From Paenibacillus tyrphae (GTDB lineage: Bacteria > Bacillota > Bacilli > Paenibacillales > NBRC-103111), in the NCBI RefSeq assembly GCF_000722545.1, contig NZ_JNVM01000017.1, positions 186,001 to 250,000 of the forward strand: a DNA stretch of 64,000 bases, read 5' to 3'. The notes below the pieces were generated by a model. It did no database searches. It saw only the letters and a program-made list of their open reading frames with translations, and was not told the DNA's origin. A program made the translations under genes and the position numbers. This document shows positions 24,361 through 32,500 of this stretch, piece by piece. The stretch's first letter is position 1; every line of letters starts with the position of its first letter.

Positions 24361-25761
24361 ATGAAATCTGGAACATGGAACAAGTGGAAACGCGGCCTGG
24401 CCGGGGGCTTGCTCGCCGTCACCACAATGCTCGGAACCGTCGTACCCGCACTGGCAAACGAAGCGCCGCAGACTGCGCCTCAAATCAGTCCATGGTCGAT
24501 GGGCGTACTGAACGAAGGGGAAAAATACGGTATTTTCCCGCTGTCTTGGTACTATGACGGAACCTTTCAAAAACCGATCGCTCATGATAGATTTCAATCG
24601 TTAGTTCAAGCGGCCGGAGTGAAGCTGGATGCGCTGGGATTAAGCAAAAAGGGCGAGTTCACGCTGCCATCGGGAACCGCAACGATCACTAGAGACACGG
24701 TTCTCCAAGCTTTGTTCGGTTTGTTAAAGCAGTACGAGCTGCCGGCAGCCTTCGAGATGGATAAGGACGCTGCGCCGATTGCATATTTGCAGAAGAAAGG
24801 CATTGTTCAAGGAACGGGCAGCGGTCTGGAGCTGGATCAACCGTGCACCGTCGAGCAGGCGGCCGTGCTGGCCAGCCGGGTCATCGAATATGCCTACGAA
24901 ACCGCCGACGGCGGGGCCAAAGGGCTTTTCTGGAAAGTAACGAAGGGCAACAATACGATGTATTTGTTCGGATCGATTCACCTGGGGATTCCGGAGATGT
25001 ATCCGCTGCGGAAAGAGGTCAAGGATGCCTTCCAATCGTCCGACGCGCTCCTGGTCGAAGTAAATCTCATGCCGGACGACACGGCCGGATTGGAGTATTT
25101 TACCGGTCTGACGAGCTATAACGACGGCACGACGCTGAAGGATCACGTATCCAAAGAAACGTACGAGAAGCTGGATCGCGTGACCGACCAATTGAAGCTG
25201 CCGAAACAAGCCTTCGATCAGCTTAAGCCTTGGGTAATCACCTCCAACCTGTCCCTTACGGCGCTCATGAAATCTCCAGAGGAGTTGGCTCAAGCGACCA
25301 CTTTGGGTGTCGATATGCACTTCCTGTCCAGCGCCAAGCTGACCGGAAAACCGGTTCAAGAGCTGGAAGGGTTCAAGCTGCAAGGCGATGTACTGAGCAG
25401 CGCTTCTCCGCAAGAACAGGAAAATGAATTGAACGCGGTGCTGGACCAGCTGTTAACGCCTGACGCCAATGCTCCGGATATGGCTGCACAGTTCAAGCAG
25501 TGGCAGCAGCTGTGGGCCAAGGGAGACTTGGACGGCTTCAGCCAATCCTTCTCCGCTTCACAGCAGTCTACCCAAAGCGGGATGACTCAAAGGCTGCTCG
25601 GGGAACGGGACAAGAACATGACGAAAAAACTGGCGGAATTGCTGGAGAAAGACGGTAAAGCGACCTATTTCGTCGTCATCGGTGCGGCGCACTATGCGGT
25701 GAAAGATATGGTTCTCGATCAATTGAAGCAAAAAGGCTACGACGTGCAATTTATTAAATAA
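24361..25761 (+). CDS. Secreted TraB/GumN-family protein
   Basis: A 466-residue exported protein. The signal peptide ends near VVPALANEA (about residue 35). Residues about 45-190 look like two weak SLH-type or helical modules (GIFPLSWYYDGTFQKPIAHD; VEQAAVLASRVIEYAYE). The TraB/GumN domain follows, with its hallmark MYLFGSIHLGIPEMYPL, then ALLVEVNL, and the C-terminal GAAHYAVKDMVLDQLKQKGY that brings the second conserved His. Relatives include metal-dependent proteases of the Tiki group; bacterial roles are mostly unknown. ATG at 24361 has AGGAGG nine bases upstream. It is a single gene ended by a strong terminator. Confidence 0.85.
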   Translation: MKSGTWNKWKRGLAGGLLAVTTMLGTVVPALANEAPQTAPQISPWSMGVLNEGEKYGIFPLSWYYDGTFQKPIAHDRFQSLVQAAGVKLDALGLSKKGEFTLPSGTATITRDTVLQALFGLLKQYELPAAFEMDKDAAPIAYLQKKGIVQGTGSGLELDQPCTVEQAAVLASRVIEYAYETADGGAKGLFWKVTKGNNTMYLFGSIHLGIPEMYPLRKEVKDAFQSSDALLVEVNLMPDDTAGLEYFTGLTSYNDGTTLKDHVSKETYEKLDRVTDQLKLPKQAFDQLKPWVITSNLSLTALMKSPEELAQATTLGVDMHFLSSAKLTGKPVQELEGFKLQGDVLSSASPQEQENELNAVLDQLLTPDANAPDMAAQFKQWQQLWAKGDLDGFSQSFSASQQSTQSGMTQRLLGERDKNMTKKLAELLEKDGKATYFVVIGAAHYAVKDMVLDQLKQKGYDVQFIK

Positions 25762-25772
25762 CAATAGGCGAT

Positions 25773-25819
25773 AAAAGTGCCGCCCCGGATCGAAGTGCAT
25801 TCGATACAGGGCGGCTTTT
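25773..25819. terminator. Bidirectional terminator
   Basis: GCCGCCC (25779-25785) pairs with GGGCGGC (25809-25815), flanked by AAAA and TTTT. It lies between the convergent TraB-like and VOC genes. Confidence 0.85.
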
Positions 25820-25827
25820 GCTATTCG

Positions 25828-26196
25828 TCATTCAGATTCGCGAAAGAAAGACGTGACTTCAAACAGCACGCCGCCCAGAGCCGTAAAATACAAGGTGTAG
25901 CCGCCTCTCATTTTTCTGGGGCCGTGCTCCGTAGGAATATTGGCGGTAGCAAGCTTGGCATGGAACTCATCTACCTCGGCCATCGTTTCAACATAAAATC
26001 CGATGTGGAAATCCTTCGGGTAAGTTACGGTTTCTTCACCAAAACGGCTCAAAACCAAGGTGAAGCCCTCTCCATCGCTCATCACGGCGAGAGCGTCGCC
26101 TTTCTGGTCGAGCAATTGAAAGCCGAATAAGCGCTGGAAGAAATCCGTTGCTTCGGATAGATCGTTGACACAAAGATTCAAGTGGTTGAATTTCAT
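25828..26196 (-). CDS. VOC-superfamily (glyoxalase/bleomycin resistance-like) protein
   Basis: A 122-residue protein with the paired beta-alpha-beta layout of VOC proteins: FNHLNLCVNDLSEATDFFQRL at the start with a potential metal His at residue 4-5, a mid GFTLVLSRFGEE strand, and GFYVETMAEVDEFHAKL in the second half. The C-terminus GGYTLYFTALGGVLFEV supplies a Glu ligand. ATG at 26196 has GGAGG seven bases upstream. It is divergent from the TetR gene across palindromic operators and is probably its target. The substrate is unknown; binding or modification of a small toxic compound is possible. Confidence 0.88.
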   Translation of the reverse strand: MKFNHLNLCVNDLSEATDFFQRLFGFQLLDQKGDALAVMSDGEGFTLVLSRFGEETVTYPKDFHIGFYVETMAEVDEFHAKLATANIPTEHGPRKMRGGYTLYFTALGGVLFEVTSFFRESE

Positions 26197-26289
26197 AAAG
26201 TTGCCTCCTTTATAACTTTGACTTTTCTGCAGTCCAGAATATGTATCTTATCGCAGGTATTCATCAGAATCACCTTTCAATCTAAATAT

Positions 26290-26323
26290 ATTAGATTAAT
26301 CTAATAGTGTTAGAATAATCTAA
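26290..26323. promoter_or_regulatory. TetR-type operators
   Basis: A perfect 16-bp palindrome ATTAGATTAATCTAAT (26290-26305) is followed by a near copy TTAGAATAATCTAA (26310-26323). They lie between the divergent VOC and TetR genes, just upstream of TATACT (26329-26334). Repressor binding here could block both promoters. Confidence 0.75.
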
Positions 26324-26358
26324 TATGGTATACTTGTCAACGGAAAGGGTGAATTCTC

Positions 26359-27075
26359 ATGGCTAGGAAAAGGATCTCTCCCCCGGACTCCATTCTGGGT
26401 TGGCCGGAGGCAGAAGCTGCGCATGTTCCGCTCGACCGTGTTCGTATTCTTCAAACCGCGCTGCAGGTGCTGGATGAGATCGGCCTGAAGGAACTCAGCA
26501 TGCGCAAAATCGCAGACAAGCTGCAGGTCAAAACCGCCTCCTTATACTATCATTTCAAAGATAAAGAACAGTTAATGCAATTGCTTTCGGATAAAATCAG
26601 CGGGGAAATGGTTTGGCCGGAGGCGTCGCTTCCATGGAAAGAGCAAGTTTTGCAATGGGGAATTCAGTTCAGGAAAGTTCTTCTTCAGCACCGGGATGCG
26701 GTAGAGCTGTTCAATCTTACCATCGGGGTGGGCTATCAGCGTCTAACGCAAATCGAAAAGCTCTATCAGCTCTTCGTCTCGGCGGGCTTCGCCGACCCTC
26801 AAATTCCGTGGATCGCGTCCATGCTGAAAAACTATGTGCTGGGATTCGTCGCCGAAGAGAGCCGGCTTCACGCTTTTGCAGGGGATGAAGATCAAGCTTC
26901 GTTTGAAGCAATGGGCGAGCAGTACAGCCGGTTTTTTCGCCAATTGCCGGAGGAGCAATTCCCCAATACGATCCGCCTGGCCTCTCATATTACGAATACG
27001 GATTGGGAGAAGGAGTTTTCTTTTGGCTTTAGCGTATTGATCGAAGGCTTTTCAACCAAACTGCCGCAGGAGTAA
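26359..27075 (+). CDS. TetR-family repressor (TetR_C_1 type)
   Basis: A 238-residue regulator. The helix-turn-helix is at about residues 45-75 (LSMRKIADKLQVKTASLYYHF), the most conserved TetR-family segment. The ligand domain resembles that of tetracycline repressors (class TetR_C_1), with VLLQHRDAVELFNLTIGVG and a long dimer helix. It is transcribed away from the VOC gene, with two palindromes between them, which supports autoregulation and repression of that gene. The inducer is unknown. Confidence 0.9.
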   Translation: MARKRISPPDSILGWPEAEAAHVPLDRVRILQTALQVLDEIGLKELSMRKIADKLQVKTASLYYHFKDKEQLMQLLSDKISGEMVWPEASLPWKEQVLQWGIQFRKVLLQHRDAVELFNLTIGVGYQRLTQIEKLYQLFVSAGFADPQIPWIASMLKNYVLGFVAEESRLHAFAGDEDQASFEAMGEQYSRFFRQLPEEQFPNTIRLASHITNTDWEKEFSFGFSVLIEGFSTKLPQE

Positions 27076-27092
27076 CGCTTAAACAACCTTTC

Positions 27093-27128
27093 AACAAAAA
27101 TAAAACAGGTCCGGCTTTACGCCGAACC
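27093..27128 (-). terminator. Terminator of the membrane AraC gene
   Basis: Minus-strand hairpin GGTTCGGC/GCCGGACC (27108-27128) overlaps the stop codon and is followed by TTTTATTTTTG. Confidence 0.75.
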
Positions 27129-29438
27129 CGTCTCGCGGAACTGACCGGGCGTTTGCCCGGTTTGTTTTTTGAATACGCGGATGAAATTTTTCGGCTGGTA
27201 GCCGACGCTTTCCGCCACCTCGGCGACGGACAGACCGGTGGTCTGCAGCAGCGTCTTGGCACGGTCGATGCGGTAGGCCGTCAAATATTCGATGAACGAC
27301 ACGCCTATGATCCGCTTGAACAGCTTGCTGAAATAAGGCGGGCTGAGTCCGCAGCGCTCGGCGACTTGATCCAGCGACAGATCGATATGATGATTCGCCT
27401 CGATATAAGCGATCGCGGTCTCGAACGTCCGCTCGTATTCCTGATGATGCCTTTGCTGCACCTTCCGGGCAATCGGACGAATCAGCCGCTCCCGGAACCA
27501 GTCGTTCAGCTCTTGGATCGAATGCACGTTCTTGATCTGCACGTACAGGTCAGTTTCGTCGCCGGTCCCGTCCGCGCTTTCCTTAAGCGACAGATTGAGC
27601 AGGAAGACAACCCGAAGCGCGGCGGTGAGGAGCTGGTAATAGGCCGTCCGAATCCGCTCCGTCTCCCGCAGCGTCTCCTGGGCATAGGCGGCGAACTGCT
27701 CAAGCTGCAGCTCCGCTTCCGCGGCGTCGCCGTTGCGCAGCGCCTGCTCCAGCCCCGCTTCGATCTCGAACGGGTACGGGTAGGACTTGGCTTCGCCGGC
27801 GTCCCCGTCCCCGCTGCGAATGACTTGACCGGTCCCGGCCCAGAACCGGGAGCGGATCGCCATCACCGCCTGCGCGAACAGCCTTGGCATGCCGCCCGGC
27901 GCCCCCGGCCCGTCCCCAAGCCCCGCCGTGACCGGCAGCTTCAAGTAGTCGGCCAGTACGGTACGCAGCCCCGCGGCTAATTCCTGCACCTGCGCAAACC
28001 ATGCCGCAGGGTCCTCCGTGTCTTCCCAGAGCCAGACGGCAATCTGATCGTTCAGCAGGTTCACGACCATGCCGCTTGCGCCCTGCTGCGCGAGTACGTC
28101 CTGCGCAATATTTTTCATCGTAAATACGATCAATTCCTTGTCGCTTTCCCGGAAGCGGCTGCTGCCGTCCGGCGACTGATCGTAAGCAAGCGCAAAAACA
28201 GCGTGCATGTGCTGATAAGGCACGGCGTACCGTTCGAACAGAACCGGAAGCTGCTCCGACGTATAATGCGCGTAATGCCCCTGCAGCCACTGCAGCGCGA
28301 ACGCCTCGCGGATGGCCGGCAGCTGCCGGTTGAGCTGCGTCTGCAGACGGGTTGTCGCCTGGTTCAGCTCCGCCCACCGGCTCTGCACGTAGCCGATCTC
28401 GTCGGCCAGCAGCTCCTCGTCCCGGTTCCCACGCACCAGTGAAACCAGATGCTCGATCGGCCGGTACAGCCGCTTCGTGCTCCAAGCCGTCGCCGCTGCG
28501 CCCAGCAGCAGAAACACCAGCACGATAGCCACGGTGATGACGGCGATGCCGCGGGATTTGGCGTTCAGCTCCTGCAAAGGCACCATATCGAGGTACGTCC
28601 AGCCGTTGAACGAAGAATGGAGGGCGGTCACCAAATAATCGCGCCCTTCCCAAGTGAAGGAGAAGGCGCGCCCGGGATGCTCTCCCACCTGCTCATACAA
28701 CCCCTGAGGAGCGGGATGCCCAGCCGACGAGACGACCTCCCGGCCTTCCTCGTTCAAGATGAACGAAAGCTCGCCCGGGTAAGCGGAAAATCTTGTCATA
28801 TTTTCCTGAAGGAACGACGGATTCAGCTGCAAAAGCAGCAGGCCGATCGGCTCCGAGGCTTGGAAAGGTACCTGACACACGAGCGTCACGCCCACCTGTC
28901 CACCGGGGGCATCCCCCATAAACCGGAACGTATCGTTGCTCCAGTACATCGCTTCACGGGAAGCAAGCAGGCCTTGCAGCTGCCGGCGATCCTCCTCTCC
29001 GGCTACCTTATGTCCGCCTTGATCCGGTGACACCAGATAATCGTCTTCGGCAATATACATGACAATACGGCTAATCTCGGCGTTGCTATTTTGAAGAGAA
29101 GATAAATTTTGGAATAAATTGGAGTAAAATCCGGCGTAGTTCGCCCATTTCTGCTCCGTCAGGTTGCCGTTGAAAAACGACCCGAGCAGCATCTGGAGCG
29201 CATTGCTGCGGACCCGCTGCAGCGCCGTATCGATAGAGTACGAAGCGTGGTTCAAGACGCGGGCGTTAGCTTGGTCCACTTCCTCGCGGATCGCGGACGA
29301 CGAAAACCAATAGCTGGAGAACCCGACAAAGATGACGGGGAAGATCGAGGCAAAAAGCGATACGGCAAGCATGCGCCGCAGCATCGACTTGCGAAACGAA
29401 GCAAACGGGTTCCGTATGCGGAAATAGGTGCGTTTCAT
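27117..29438 (-). CDS. Membrane-anchored AraC-family regulator with sensor domain
   Basis: A 773-residue one-component membrane regulator. A membrane helix (about 22-44, LAVSLFASIFPVIFVGFSSYW) is followed by a Cache-like extracellular region (about 50-290), a second helix (ITVAIVLVFLLLGAAATAW, about 300-320), a cytoplasmic linker of about 330 residues, and a C-terminal AraC HTH (about 675-770: LDQVAERCGLSPPYFSKLF, YRIDRAKTLLQTTGLSVAEV, PKNFIRVFKKQTGQTPGQF). Proteins of this build regulate nearby polysaccharide-use genes in Paenibacillus. Here the PL8 lyase gene lies directly upstream on the same strand (about 135 bp gap), so that gene is the probable target. Confidence 0.9.
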   Translation of the reverse strand: MKRTYFRIRNPFASFRKSMLRRMLAVSLFASIFPVIFVGFSSYWFSSSAIREEVDQANARVLNHASYSIDTALQRVRSNALQMLLGSFFNGNLTEQKWANYAGFYSNLFQNLSSLQNSNAEISRIVMYIAEDDYLVSPDQGGHKVAGEEDRRQLQGLLASREAMYWSNDTFRFMGDAPGGQVGVTLVCQVPFQASEPIGLLLLQLNPSFLQENMTRFSAYPGELSFILNEEGREVVSSAGHPAPQGLYEQVGEHPGRAFSFTWEGRDYLVTALHSSFNGWTYLDMVPLQELNAKSRGIAVITVAIVLVFLLLGAAATAWSTKRLYRPIEHLVSLVRGNRDEELLADEIGYVQSRWAELNQATTRLQTQLNRQLPAIREAFALQWLQGHYAHYTSEQLPVLFERYAVPYQHMHAVFALAYDQSPDGSSRFRESDKELIVFTMKNIAQDVLAQQGASGMVVNLLNDQIAVWLWEDTEDPAAWFAQVQELAAGLRTVLADYLKLPVTAGLGDGPGAPGGMPRLFAQAVMAIRSRFWAGTGQVIRSGDGDAGEAKSYPYPFEIEAGLEQALRNGDAAEAELQLEQFAAYAQETLRETERIRTAYYQLLTAALRVVFLLNLSLKESADGTGDETDLYVQIKNVHSIQELNDWFRERLIRPIARKVQQRHHQEYERTFETAIAYIEANHHIDLSLDQVAERCGLSPPYFSKLFKRIIGVSFIEYLTAYRIDRAKTLLQTTGLSVAEVAESVGYQPKNFIRVFKKQTGQTPGQFRETGSA

Positions 29439-29574
29439 GGTGTGTAACTCCCCCTCGCTTTCTCCACTTTAGTCTAATGCGTCGCCCGGCCATTTGGCAA
29501 GACCACAGGCGCACCGGTCAAAAAGACACGGCGCGCCCGCATGGATGGCTTTCTATGGTCCTGTCCGGCAAGCG

Positions 29575-32500
29575 CTACTTCCCCTGCACCTCGGTTGCCG
29601 TGATCATGTGCAGCAGCACTTGAGCGACTTCGGCGCGTGCCGCGTGAACTTGCGGAGCAAGCCTGTCTTCCGCCTGCCCCTGCAGGAAGCCGAGCTCAAC
29701 CGCCTGCCGCACCGCATCCTTCGCCCAAGCGGAGATTTGTCCGGCGTCGCGGTAGGCCGCAAGCCGCTGCGCATCCGGCGCTGCCGCTTTGCCGCCCTGG
29801 AAAGCGTAAGCCCGCATTAGCATGACGGCCATTTGCTCCCGGGTGATCGGTTCGCCCGGGACAAACGACGTGCCCGTCACCCCGTCGACGACTCCCGCTT
29901 CATGGACAGCCGCAATCGCGTCCGCATACCACGCCTTCGGGTCCACATCGTGGAAAGGCATCCCCGACAGGCTTGCTTTCAGTCCAAGGACGCGAACGAG
30001 CATGGTGGCAAATTCCGCACGCGTCGTCGCTCCTTGGGGGTTGAATTCGCGTTCCGTCACGCCGCTGACGATATGCTTGGACGCCATCACCTTCAGCGTG
30101 CGGTACGCCCAATGATCCTCCGGCACATCCGCAAACGATTTGTCGTAATCCAGTACGGCAAACGTGCAGCAAGCCGTAACGGCGGCCGACACCGTACCCG
30201 TCGCTTTATCGACCTTCGCCCCGACAAAATCCCATGTCTTCGACGTTTCGTTATAGGCGTAAATGCCCAGCCGGTCCGGATCGGCTGTCCGGGCGGCATC
30301 GTAAGGCAGCTTGAGCACGACCGGCGCAGTGAACTTCTCCGGACGGAAAACCGGTTTGTTTGGCGCAACCGCGCTGATTTGCAGCTCATACACCGTCCCC
30401 GCCAAGCGCAGCTCCGACGACGGGTCGGGCTTGGCCGCATTCGGCGCGAGTGCTTGCTCTGCCGCTGAACGCAGACGCAGCACAATCCGCGCGTCCGCCG
30501 TATCCGAAGGCAGGCTGCCGCTCACTTGTGCCAGCACGGCGGACGGAATCGTGAGCGCCGCCTTGCCGATTTCCACTTCTAGCGGATTGTTCCGCAGCAA
30601 GGAGGCCGCTTGCGCCGGGAGCGCCAGTTCCAACGCCGATTCGTCCATACGCAGCGTCACTTTGCCATTCGCTGCCTGCCGCAGCTCCTCTTCCTTCACG
30701 ACGACTGTCCCGGACTTTTTCGACGGATCGTTCGATCCCGTCGCAGCAGAGCCGGATGCTTCAGGCTGCGAAGTGGAACTCGGTGAAGACCCGGGCGTTG
30801 ACGAGCCCGAGTTCGAGCCGGAATCCGAATCGGAACTCGAATCAGGCTTCGGCGATGGTCCGGGGCTTGGGCCGGGACCAGGCTCAGGCGTTGGGCCGGG
30901 CTCAGGCTTCGGCCCCGGGTCCGGTCCGGGACCCGGCTTCTCGGGCTCCGTGCCCACCGTAGTTACTGTCACGCTAGGTCCCCCGGCGCTCCAATTGCCC
31001 GCACCGTCCACCGCCTCGACGCGGAACATATACGCCGTATTCGGGGCCAAGCCCCGGATCACGGTCGAATACACGCTGCCGGCCACGGTAGCCGATTGAC
31101 CGGCACCCCAGCCGACGCGGTATCCGGCTACGCCGTTGTCATCGGCGGCTGGCGTCCAAGTGAGCGTGACTTCGCCGCGGTTCAGTTCCGCCGCGGTCAG
31201 AGTACTGCCCGACGGCCACGTAGGAGCGGCCGTATCCGGCCGCTCCGTACGCAAAGTCGTTACCGTGACGCTCGGACCGTCTGTGCTGACGCGTCCGCCC
31301 GCATCCGCCACCTGTACGGCGAACGTATAAGTCGTGCCCGGCGCCAATTGGCGCACGTCATACCCGTAAGTGCTGCCGCTGACGCTGGCGATCGGGGCAC
31401 CGTTCTGATAGATGCGGTATGTCGCATCGGTTACCGTGCTCGTCACCGCTCCCGTCCAGGTGAGGGATACGCCGGTTTCCGAGACGCCAGCGGCCCGCAG
31501 CGCGCCGCCCTCCCAATGCGGGACGAGCGGGTCGCGCAGCTTGATCGTGTGCGTCGCCCCTGCCGAACCGGCCACGTTGATCTGTACGACCAGCTTAGGC
31601 GACGTCTGAACGACCTGCACCGTGCTGTCCTGGCTTACCGGCACCAGCGAACCGCGGTTCAGCTCGACGGTAACCGACGATTGCTTCTGCGTCGGATCGG
31701 AGACGGAGAGCGTGATTTCTCCATTCCGCTCCTTCACCATCACGGATACCGGATTTCGCGCCGTCAGCGAGTCGATCGTCCCGGCCTGCCAGAAATTCGC
31801 CGCCGTGATCCCGAGCGACGGCTTTCGTACCGCCTGCACCTGAGCATTGTTCGCGAGAATCGACACCGGCGGCTGCGCGCTGTAGCTTTGGGTTGCCGCC
31901 GCATTCCGATTCGGCAGCAGGACGTAAGCGTAATCCGCGTTCACCGGCTTGACGCCGTGCGAGAATGCCAGACTTAAGTAATTGCGGGTGATCGGTGTCG
32001 CGCTGAACCCCGTATTGATATCCTTCCACGCTCCGGTGCGCGCTTCCCGCTTCACGGCCACATTCGCTCCGTTCGGGAAATAATATCCGATATCCGTCCC
32101 AGGAACGTTGCCTGTCAGATGCGCCCATTGGACCGTCCGATTGAGATCCGTGGTCTCCTTTGGCACGACAGCGCCGTCGATCGTCAGAATGTTGTCGTTC
32201 CCGTCCGTGAGCTTCCGGTTGTCGGCAATGGTCTCTACGGGATTGCTGCCTGTAGAGGTGATACCCGCGCCAAGCGCGACGATTTCGTCGTCGAGCAGGA
32301 ACCATGATTTTTTGCCCTGCAGGTCGCTTCCGATGAGCTTCTTGAGCGTAAAGTCCATACCGACCGCGCTGTACAGGCCGTCCAGCGTAGAGCCGCCCAC
32401 CCACGTTTGGGTGTTGGGATAGCTCGCCCAATCGGTCGCCGTCAGCGTTTTGCCGGAACCGTCCGTCGTTGTGCCCGGCAGCCGGAACGAGTCCACCGTC

